Shown here piece after piece: positions 7,072 through 12,032 of a stretch of 12,032 nt of DNA. The notes beneath the pieces are model-generated. The model saw nothing but the letters and a program-made list of their open reading frames with translations, ran no database searches and had not been told where the DNA came from. The stretch is from NCBI GenBank assembly GCA_030549955.1, contig JAUQQI010000137.1, positions 10,500 to 22,531 on the forward strand, written 5' to 3'. Position 1 is the stretch's first letter; each line of letters starts with the position of its first letter. Source of the DNA: Chloroflexota bacterium. GTDB taxonomy: Bacteria; Chloroflexota; Dehalococcoidia; JAUQQI01. A program made the position numbers and the translations under genes.

Positions 7072-8060
7072 TGACTCGGCCGGAAGGCCGGCATAACCTC
7101 CCGGGCGATGAGCCTGAGCTCGGTCAGAATGTGCTCGTGGGGCATCCCCGGGAAGTAGAGCCGGCAGATCAGGTGGTCGACACCCAGGGCTTCCCGGAAC
7201 CGCTCGATCTGACGAATGGCCTGCTCAGGCGTGCCGATAATAAACCGGTCCCGGCCAATCTCATCCAGGCGGTCGGTGACCACCGCGGCGCGCCCGATAA
7301 GGGGATGTTGCCAGTCTTTGCCGTATTCATCCCGGTAATTGACCAGGAGGTGCCGCTCGGCGAGCTCCCGGGCCCGGGCCTCGGTTTCGGCAATGACGAC
7401 CTCCCGGGTAAGGGGTCGGGGAACCCGGGCCGGGTCCTTGCCCGCCCTGACCAGAAATTCGTCATAGGTGGCCCTGGCCTCGAGAAGCCTGGGCAGGTCC
7501 GCGGTCGGGCCGGGAAGCCAGGCATCCCCCAGCTCGGCCGCCCGCCGGAGGGCATTGCGGTTCCAGCCGCCGACCCAGACCGGGACCGGTACCTCCGGCC
7601 GGGGCTCGATTCGGCCGTGCTGGACCCGGAAAAACTCGCCGTTGAAGGTCACGTCTTCCTCGGTCCAGAGGCGACGCATAAGCCGGAGGGCCTCGCTGAA
7701 CCGGCGGCCCCGGCCTTCCAGGGACACGCCGTAGAGGTCGAATTCCTGGGGCCGGTAGCCGACGGCGAGGCCCAGAATGAACCGGTTATTGGATATAATG
7801 GCCAGCATCGCGGCGTCCTCGGCGAGCCGAACCGGGTGGTAGAATGGGGCGACGGCGACGTCCGTGCCGAGCAGAATGCGGCTCGTCCGGGTGGCCCAGC
7901 CGGCCAGGACAATCAGGGGCGACGGCCAGTAATGATTCGGGACGCTGTGGTGCTCCTCCATCCAGACGGAGTCGAACCCGAGCTCCTCTCCGAGGAGCAC
8001 CTCCTCGAGGGCTTCCCGGTAGAATCGGCCGCCCTCGGTCGGAATAAACCCGAACTTCAT
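7056..8060 (-). CDS. LLM-class (luciferase-like) flavin-dependent oxidoreductase
   Basis: A 334-residue TIM-barrel flavoenzyme of the bacterial-luciferase superfamily, which uses FMNH2 with oxygen or coenzyme F420. The start MKFGFIPTEGG, the WMEEHHSV motif (33-40) and the segment ISNNRFILGLAVGY are typical of the luciferase alpha-like group. VPVPVWVGGWNRNALRRAAELGDAWLPG is a later hallmark region (in two parts around residues 155-185). Superfamily members cleave carbon-sulfur or carbon-nitrogen bonds or open rings, as RutA does for uracil, which would suit a catabolic pathway that also has amide hydrolases. GGGAG seven bases before the ATG and a two-base gap to the aldolase gene fix the start. 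No flavin reductase partner is encoded here, so FMNH2 would come from elsewhere, or F420 may be the cofactor. Substrate unknown. Confidence 0.9.
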   Translation of the reverse strand: MKFGFIPTEGGRFYREALEEVLLGEELGFDSVWMEEHHSVPNHYWPSPLIVLAGWATRTSRILLGTDVAVAPFYHPVRLAEDAAMLAIISNNRFILGLAVGYRPQEFDLYGVSLEGRGRRFSEALRLMRRLWTEEDVTFNGEFFRVQHGRIEPRPEVPVPVWVGGWNRNALRRAAELGDAWLPGPTADLPRLLEARATYDEFLVRAGKDPARVPRPLTREVVIAETEARARELAERHLLVNYRDEYGKDWQHPLIGRAAVVTDRLDEIGRDRFIIGTPEQAIRQIERFREALGVDHLICRLYFPGMPHEHILTELRLIAREVMPAFRPSQVREG

Positions 8061-8062
8061 TT

Positions 8063-9007
8063 TCAGTCTCCCACCGGGGCCGCCTGAAGCAGGCCCAGGT
8101 CAATGAGCGCCCGCCGGATTCGGTCCCGGTCAGTCTGGCCCACGGGCAACAGGGGCGGCCGAACCACCGCTCGGTCCAGGACCCCGAGCATGACCAGGCC
8201 CTCCTTAAGCCGGGCCCGGTAATTCCGGACCGGGGGCGCAAAAATGGCCTGCTCAAGGGGCAGAAGCTGGTCCCAGAGGCGGGCGGCCTCGAGGTAGTTG
8301 CCGGCCATCGCGGCCTGGTGCATCCGGACCTGCAGGTCAGTGGCGATGGCCGCAAATCCGATAAGGGCCCCCTCGGCCCCCAGCACGAATGACTCGTAGA
8401 TAAAGTTGTCGTTTCCCGTCAGGAACGTGACCTTCCGGCGGCACTGCCGGAGGACATCCCGGGTCCGGACAAACTTCACCGCGTCAAAGGAGGCCTCTTT
8501 GATGGCAACAACCGATTCGATCCCGTCGACGAGGCGGGCGAGGGTCTCGTCGTCAAAAATTACCCCGCCCAGGGCCGGCTGAAGCTGGAAGAGGATGAGC
8601 GGCAGGTCCACCGCGTCGGCGATGGCCGCATGGTAGGCGTAAGGGACCTCGGGTTCAAGGGGCTGACCGGCAAAGGCCGGAATCGGGAAGACCAGCAGGG
8701 CGTCGGCCCCGGCTGCCCGCGCGTCCCGGGCGAGCTCCAACGCCTGGGCAGTGTAGGTCGCGGCCAGGCCGGCGACAACGGTTGCCCGGCCGCCGACGGC
8801 ATCAACGGCCGCCTCCAGGACGGCCCGCCGCTCTTCCCGGGAGAGGTGGGGCCCCTCCCCGGTGTCCACATTAATCGCGACTCCGACCACGCCCTGGCCG
8901 ACGACCCACTCCAGGTAGCGGCGCAGACCCGGCAGGTCGGGGGAGTAATCTTCGTTCATCGGCAAAACGGTTGCGGCAATGATCCCGTTAAGGTCAGGCG
9001 TTTTCAC
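8063..9007 (-). CDS. DHDPS/N-acetylneuraminate lyase-family aldolase, atypical active site
   Basis: Class I (Schiff-base) aldolase or lyase of the DapA/NanA superfamily, TIM barrel, 314 residues from the chosen start. The catalytic lysine is Lys170 in VVAIKEAS, and the TGEGPHLSREER segment (about 49-60) matches the TGE...L(S/T).EER signature. The tyrosines of classical DHDPS are missing: the usual YNxP strand reads LFQLQP (Phe140 in place of Tyr) and the PYY strand reads FPIPAF. It is therefore unlikely to be lysine-biosynthetic DapA, and more likely cleaves or dehydrates another 2-oxo acid. The frame opens with TTG at 9025 overlapping the lacI stop, but that region holds AGGAGG (9017-9022) nine bases before GTG at 9007, so I take GTG as start. 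It is the second gene of the operon. Confidence 0.88.
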   Translation of the reverse strand: MKTPDLNGIIAATVLPMNEDYSPDLPGLRRYLEWVVGQGVVGVAINVDTGEGPHLSREERRAVLEAAVDAVGGRATVVAGLAATYTAQALELARDARAAGADALLVFPIPAFAGQPLEPEVPYAYHAAIADAVDLPLILFQLQPALGGVIFDDETLARLVDGIESVVAIKEASFDAVKFVRTRDVLRQCRRKVTFLTGNDNFIYESFVLGAEGALIGFAAIATDLQVRMHQAAMAGNYLEAARLWDQLLPLEQAIFAPPVRNYRARLKEGLVMLGVLDRAVVRPPLLPVGQTDRDRIRRALIDLGLLQAAPVGD

Positions 9008-9016
9008 CGCTAAGAA

Positions 9017-9022
9017 CCTCCT
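9017..9022 (-). promoter_or_regulatory. Shine-Dalgarno that sets the aldolase start
   Basis: AGGAGG on the minus strand, overlapping the last base of the regulator stop codon and nine bases before GTG at 9007. It argues against the in-frame TTG at 9025, whose first codons are themselves this site. Confidence 0.7.
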
Positions 9023-10053
9023 CAAACTGGAAATGGCCGGGTTGACCGGCGAACCTTCAGGTCAAAATCGAGAACCGTATCCTGGGGAATTTCCCGCCCA
9101 TCGAGGGCATCAAGAATCAGCCGGACCGCAACGGCGGCGAGGTCCCGAACCCGGAAGCTCACCGTCGTCAGGGGCGGATCGACCACCGACGCCACCGGCA
9201 GGTCGTTGATGCCGACCAGGCTCACCCGGTCCGGGACGTGGATACCGGCTTCCCGAAGGGCAACAAGGGCGCCAATGGCCATGATGTCGGTCGAGGCAAC
9301 CACGGCGGAGAAGTCAACTCCACGGGCCAGCAGCTCCCGGGTCGCCCGGTAGCCGCCTTCCCAGGTGTACCAGCCGATAACTATCAGGTCCGGGTCAAAG
9401 GGCAGGCCGTAGGCCGCAAGGGCCTGCCGGTAGCCCTCGAGCCGGTCGGTGGAGGTCGTGAAGTTCGGCTGGCCGCAGATGAAGGCAATCCGACGGTGGC
9501 CAAGGCTGATAACGTGCTCGGTAGCCGCCCGGGCGACAGCCACGTTGTCGACCCGGACCATGGGAACGCCGGTCGGGTGCCTTGAGAGGGCGACAACCCG
9601 GGTTCCCCGGACGGCCAGCGACCCAACCCCCCGGCGAAGCTTCTCGACGTGGGCCGCGTCTTCGACACAGCCGCCGGCAAAGATCAGGCCGTCAGGCCTG
9701 AAGGCCCGGAACGACCTGACAACCTGGAGCTCCTTGTCGGGATCCCGGTCAGTGCTGCAAATGAGGGCCCGGTAGCCGCTGGCCTGAGAGGCGTCTTCAA
9801 CGGCCCGGGCGATCTCGGCGAAATACGGGTCGGCGATGTCGTGGACAGTCAGGGCAATGATTCCGGTCCGCCGGCGGACCAGGGCCCGGGCGAAGGCATC
9901 GGGCACGTAATCGAGCCGCCGGGCGGCCTCAAGGACCCGGGCCCGGGTTTCAGGACTCACCGGGTAGTCGGAGTTGGAGAGGATCCGGGACACGGTCGCA
10001 ACCGAGACCCTGGCCTCCCGGGCCACGTCGACAATGGAGACCCGCCGGGTCAC
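9022..10053 (-). CDS. LacI-family transcriptional regulator
   Basis: DNA-binding repressor of the LacI/GalR family, 343 residues from the GTG at 10053. The N-terminal helix-turn-helix is VSIVDVAREARVSVATVSRI (5-24), followed by the hinge-helix region (PDAFARALVRRRTG, 51-64). A periplasmic-binding-protein-like effector domain extends from about 65 to the end, including PYFAEI, GHRRIAFI and the late VSLVGINDLPVA segment. An upstream in-frame ATG at 10089 is rejected because its A is the last base of the -10 hexamer, so it would not be in the mRNA. The GTG has AGAAGG nine bases upstream and gives the usual family N-terminus. It is the first gene of the operon and probably controls it, releasing DNA when it binds the transported substrate or an intermediate. 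The effector is unknown. Confidence 0.93.
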   Translation of the reverse strand: MTRRVSIVDVAREARVSVATVSRILSNSDYPVSPETRARVLEAARRLDYVPDAFARALVRRRTGIIALTVHDIADPYFAEIARAVEDASQASGYRALICSTDRDPDKELQVVRSFRAFRPDGLIFAGGCVEDAAHVEKLRRGVGSLAVRGTRVVALSRHPTGVPMVRVDNVAVARAATEHVISLGHRRIAFICGQPNFTTSTDRLEGYRQALAAYGLPFDPDLIVIGWYTWEGGYRATRELLARGVDFSAVVASTDIMAIGALVALREAGIHVPDRVSLVGINDLPVASVVDPPLTTVSFRVRDLAAVAVRLILDALDGREIPQDTVLDFDLKVRRSTRPFPV

Positions 10054-10070
10054 AACCCCTGACCTTCTCA

Positions 10071-10082
10071 GTAAACGTTTTC
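10071..10082. promoter_or_regulatory. Putative LacI-type operator
   Basis: GTAAACGTTTTC is a near-perfect palindrome (core AAACGTTT, central CG, one mismatched pair) of the kind bound by LacI/GalR-family dimers. It covers the predicted transcription start of the regulator gene, immediately downstream of the -10, where binding would block initiation. Autoregulation is inferred from position and from the adjacent regulator. Confidence 0.6.
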
Positions 10083-10088
10083 TGCCCA

Positions 10089-10117
10089 TTTATAAAGCAA
10101 AATCCGGGTTCTGTCAA
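10089..10117 (-). promoter_or_regulatory. Strong sigma70-like promoter of the catabolic operon
   Basis: On the minus strand a perfect -35 TTGACA (10117-10112) is followed by a 17-base spacer and TATAAA (10094-10089), five of six -10 bases. Transcription would begin near 10082, inside the operator palindrome. It lies in the 73-base gap before the thioesterase gene and is the best promoter in the window. Confidence 0.75.
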
Positions 10118-10162
10118 GGGGATGGGTCTGAGGGCAGGGTTCCCCGGGTCTGTCCTGGCAGC

Positions 10163-10630
10163 CTACTCGCGGCTGCCGACCCGGAGGGAATTTGCCAGCG
10201 CCTGCCTTACCACCGGCGGCAGTGCGGTCGGCCGGCCACTCTCGTCGAGCCAGACCTGGACCGAGCTTCCCCGGGCCACCGGCACGCCGTCGCTCTTGCG
10301 GGTCAGTTCGTATTCGAGGCCAAAACTCGTATTGCCCACCCGGGCGGTCCACGCTGATGCCAGCACTGTCTCCGGATAGGTGAGCGGTGCCAGAAACCTG
10401 GCCTCGGTCGCGGCGATGGTGAAATTCCGTTCGCCGGCCCGTCGCGGCCGCCAGATAACCCCGAGCCGCATCAGGTGCACGAGCCTCACCTGCTCAAAGT
10501 AGACAAAATAGACGGCGTTATTGACGATGCCGTCGCCGTCGATATCTGTTGACCTGACGTCGAGTTCGATGGTGGTTATCATGCTGGTCGCGGGCGGCGC
10601 AACTTCCAGCCGGGACCCAACCCGCACCAT
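10163..10630 (-). CDS. Hot-dog acyl-CoA thioesterase (4HBT/YbgC family)
   Basis: Small 155-residue single-domain thioesterase that hydrolyses acyl-CoA, probably in the cytoplasm as a tetramer. The family signature is STDIDGDGIVNNAVYFVYFEQVR (27-49), and Asp29/Asp31 fall where the catalytic aspartate lies. The usual GHVNN of YbgC is GIVNN, as in 4-hydroxybenzoyl-CoA thioesterases. The start is uncertain. ATG at 10630 leaves 28 residues before the motif and has no Shine-Dalgarno; ATG at 10582 (codon 17) gives the customary 12 residues before it but also lacks one. The gene is on the same strand as the LacI operon but is separated from it by that operon's promoter. It is divergent from the dehydrogenase gene. 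Physiological substrate unknown. Confidence 0.85.
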   Translation of the reverse strand: MVRVGSRLEVAPPATSMITTIELDVRSTDIDGDGIVNNAVYFVYFEQVRLVHLMRLGVIWRPRRAGERNFTIAATEARFLAPLTYPETVLASAWTARVGNTSFGLEYELTRKSDGVPVARGSSVQVWLDESGRPTALPPVVRQALANSLRVGSRE

Positions 10631-10662
10631 TTTAGCAGACAGCTAGTGGGGGGTGCAGAACG

Positions 10663-10690
10663 CGTATACTCTGCCAGGAAACCATGGCAA
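10663..10690 (-). promoter_or_regulatory. Possible promoter of the thioesterase gene
   Basis: On the minus strand TTGCCA (five of six) and TATACG (four of six) are separated by 16 bases, giving a start near 10656. The -10 lies in GTATAC, a palindrome that reads TATACT at 10665-10670 on the plus strand and could also serve the divergent dehydrogenase gene, though no good -35 is visible for that direction. Confidence 0.35.
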
Positions 10691-10702
10691 GAGGTGGCTG
10701 CC

Positions 10703-11611
10703 ATGCGCTTTGGTATTGTGGGTTTAGGCCGGATGGGCGCAAACCTGGCCCGACACGCGGTTGAGAAGGGCCACGAGGTCGTCGGCTACGACCGGAGCCC
10801 GGACGTAACGCGGGCCCTTCAACGGGAAGGTATCGACCCGCTGTCATCACTTGAGGAACTGGCCGGTAGGCTGGAACCGCCCCGGGTCGTCTTTATTTAC
10901 GTGCCCCATGGGGACCCAACCGAGGAGGTCGTGCGGCGCCTGCGCTCAGTCCTGGCCCCTGGCGACGTGGTTGCCGACGGGGGAAACTCCCACTGGGCCG
11001 ACGCCCCGCGGCGGCACGCTTTGCTCGGCGCTGTCGGAATCCGCTTTCTCGACGTTGGGACCAGCGGCGGGATTATGGGTGCCCGAACCGGCGCCTGTTT
11101 CATGGTCGGGGGTGACCCCGAGGTCTACGACCTTGTCGCCCCCTTGCTTCGGGACCTGGCGGTCGACCCCGAGGGCGTCTATTTTGTCGGCCCCCCGGGA
11201 GCCGGCCACTTTGTTAAGCTCGTCCACAATGCCATCGAGTTCGGGATGGTCCAGGCCATCGCGGAGGGGGTCGAGCTGCTCGTCCGGTCTGATTACTCCG
11301 TCGACTTGCCCGCCCTTTTCAAAACCTGGCAGCATGGGTCGGTTATCCGGAGCTGGCTCATTGAACTCATGGGACGGGCCCTGGCTGAGTACCGGGACTT
11401 TTCCGAGCTATCGACTTACGTCGAGGACACGGGCGAGGTTAAATGGATTGTGGAATGGGCATTCCGGCGGGATATCCCCCTGCCGGTGGTGGCGGCGGCC
11501 CAAACCATGCTGATGCAGTACCGCGACGTGGAGTCACCCGCGGCGAAAGCCGTTGCCCTGTTACGTAATCAGTACGGCGGCCACCCGATCCACCGGAAGA
11601 AGGAACCATAG
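10703..11611 (+). CDS. Short-type 6-phosphogluconate dehydrogenase (decarboxylating), probably NAD-dependent
   Basis: Cytoplasmic enzyme converting 6-phosphogluconate to ribulose 5-phosphate and CO2, or a close relative. The 302-residue length matches the short YqeC/GndA-like class rather than the ~470-residue class. The N-terminal Rossmann motif is GLGRMG (7-12), and YDRSPD (29-34) has an acidic residue at the end of the second strand, suggesting NAD rather than NADP. Substrate-binding motifs follow: DGGNSHWADAPRR (92-104) and GTSGGIMGARTG (119-130). The catalytic lysine is Lys172 in HFVKLVHNAIEFGM, with His175, Asn176 and Glu179 conserved. ATG at 10703 has AGAGGTGG upstream and places the first strand at residue 2; the frame is open further back to 10646, but that extension is not homologous. 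It stands alone, divergent from the thioesterase gene. Confidence 0.92.
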   Translation: MRFGIVGLGRMGANLARHAVEKGHEVVGYDRSPDVTRALQREGIDPLSSLEELAGRLEPPRVVFIYVPHGDPTEEVVRRLRSVLAPGDVVADGGNSHWADAPRRHALLGAVGIRFLDVGTSGGIMGARTGACFMVGGDPEVYDLVAPLLRDLAVDPEGVYFVGPPGAGHFVKLVHNAIEFGMVQAIAEGVELLVRSDYSVDLPALFKTWQHGSVIRSWLIELMGRALAEYRDFSELSTYVEDTGEVKWIVEWAFRRDIPLPVVAAAQTMLMQYRDVESPAAKAVALLRNQYGGHPIHRKKEP

Positions 11612-11643
11612 GCCGACGGCTTGCCTGAAGCAGAACATCGCGG

Positions 11644-11673
11644 TTGACCCGCTTCTGTCCGTCTCCGTAAAAT
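11644..11673 (+). promoter_or_regulatory. Promoter of the GlcD-type oxidase gene
   Basis: TTGACC (11644-11649) and TAAAAT (11668-11673), each five of six consensus bases, are separated by 18 bases. The start would be near 11680, leaving about 23 bases before ATG 11703 with GGAGA as Shine-Dalgarno. The gene is therefore probably not just read through from the dehydrogenase. Confidence 0.55.
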
Positions 11674-11700
11674 GCTGCCGAAGCCCAGCTGCCGGAGACG
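11660..11700. repeat. 8-bp perfect inverted repeat flanking a promoter start
   Basis: CGTCTCCG (11660-11667) and CGGAGACG (11693-11700) are exact inverted copies 25 bases apart, about 33 bases centre to centre, or roughly three helical turns. The left arm abuts the -10 and the right arm contains the Shine-Dalgarno. This could be a split operator for a dimeric regulator, or chance. Confidence 0.4.
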
Positions 11701-11702
11701 TT

Positions 11703-12032
11703 ATGAGTTCGATTTCGGCCGAGGCCTTCCGGGAACTGCTGACCATCGTGGGTGACGGTCGCTACGTCCGGGTCAGGGTCGCCGACCGCTACGTCCACGG
11801 GTCGGACGCCTCGATTGAGTGGGCCGAGCCGCAGGTTGTGGTTTACCCGGGAAGTGCCGAAGAGGCCCGGGCGGTCGTGGCCTGGGCGGCCAGGCACGGC
11901 CTGGCGGTGACCCCGCGAGGGGCGGGGACGGGCCTTTCCGGCGGGGCAGTCCCTTTGGACGGAATCCTCCTGGTTCTGACCAGGCTCGATGAGATTCCCG
12001 AGATTGACCCGAAGGCGCGGATTGCCCGCGTT
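11703..12032 (+). CDS. Partial GlcD-type FAD-linked oxidase (glycolate/D-lactate oxidase family)
   Basis: The first 110 codons of a gene running off the right edge, with no stop. The product opens with MSSISAEAFRELLTIVGDGR and contains the FAD_binding_4 (PCMH-type) signature: PQVVVYPGSAEEARAVVAWA (43-62) and PRGAGTGLSGGAVP (71-84), the pyrophosphate-binding loop. IPEIDPKARIARV leads into the next strand. The family oxidises 2-hydroxy acids such as glycolate or D-lactate and passes electrons to quinone or an iron-sulfur partner. ATG 11703 follows GGAGA by five bases and a plausible promoter. The C-terminal FAD-oxidase domain that would confirm the assignment lies outside the window. Confidence 0.85.
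   Translation, partial: MSSISAEAFRELLTIVGDGRYVRVRVADRYVHGSDASIEWAEPQVVVYPGSAEEARAVVAWAARHGLAVTPRGAGTGLSGGAVPLDGILLVLTRLDEIPEIDPKARIARV

Noticed and set aside
6330..8087. 585-codon open frame on the plus strand
   Set aside because: It is antisense to three well-supported enzymes. Its translation is rich in Gly, Pro, Arg and Asp with no domain, as expected of an open shadow frame in G+C-rich DNA.
10048..10064. GGTCA/TGACC hairpin around the GTG start of the regulator
   Set aside because: The stem is only five base pairs with a seven-base loop, and the sequence is constrained by coding; too weak to call a control element.
11612..11660. Terminator after the 6-phosphogluconate dehydrogenase gene
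   Set aside because: Only a 4-bp GCGG/CCGC stem is visible, overlapping the next gene's -35, with no T-run.
1..12032. tRNA, rRNA, CRISPR, insertion sequence or toxin-antitoxin elements
   Set aside because: The sequence is almost fully covered by recognised genes; I saw no repeat array, transposase motif or cloverleaf, though I could not run a search.

Overview
The window is a gene-dense, G+C-rich stretch (roughly two thirds G+C by eye) of a bacterial chromosome. Shine-Dalgarno sites, sigma70-like promoters, a Tat-type lipoprotein signal and a membrane-tethered thioredoxin of the cytochrome c maturation type all indicate a bacterium. A KaiC-like ATPase paired with a small helix-turn-helix protein is an arrangement best known from archaea and thermophiles, so a deep-branching or thermophilic lineage is possible. 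I cannot name the organism. No RNA gene, insertion sequence, CRISPR array or phage gene is visible.

Layout. (1) Positions 1-589, minus strand: the start of an exported protein gene and, overlapping it by ATGA, a TlpA/ResA/CcmG-like thioredoxin. (2) Positions 606-1994, plus strand: a promoter followed by a two-gene unit, a single-domain KaiC-like ATPase and its HTH partner, overlapping by 14 bases. (3) Positions 2011-10117, minus strand: one compact operon of eight genes read leftward from a clear promoter at 10089-10117. In order of transcription these are a LacI-family regulator, a DHDPS/NAL-family aldolase, a luciferase-like flavin-dependent oxidoreductase, two tandem creatininase-family hydrolases, a Tat/lipobox oligopeptide-type substrate-binding protein, and the DppB- and DppC-type permeases. 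No ATPase gene follows. Every junction is either an overlap or a gap of at most 14 bases. (4) Positions 10163-10630, minus strand: a hot-dog acyl-CoA thioesterase. (5) Positions 10703-11611, plus strand: a short, probably NAD-dependent 6-phosphogluconate dehydrogenase. (6) Positions 11703-12032, plus strand: the start of a GlcD-type FAD-linked oxidase gene with its own promoter, running off the window.

How the genes may work together. The operon reads as a complete uptake-plus-catabolism module. A family 5 binding protein and two permeases would import a substrate, using ATPases encoded elsewhere. A flavin enzyme, two metal-dependent amide hydrolases and a Schiff-base lyase would break it down. 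The LacI-type repressor probably senses the substrate or an intermediate and represses its own promoter through a palindrome (core AAACGTTT) at the transcription start. The hydrolase chemistry suggests a nitrogen-containing compound such as a cyclic amide or lactam, but the substrate is not evident from sequence and this module is the main candidate for an undescribed pathway. The KaiC/HTH pair is a second, independent candidate: a probable nucleotide-driven regulatory or sensory unit of unknown output.
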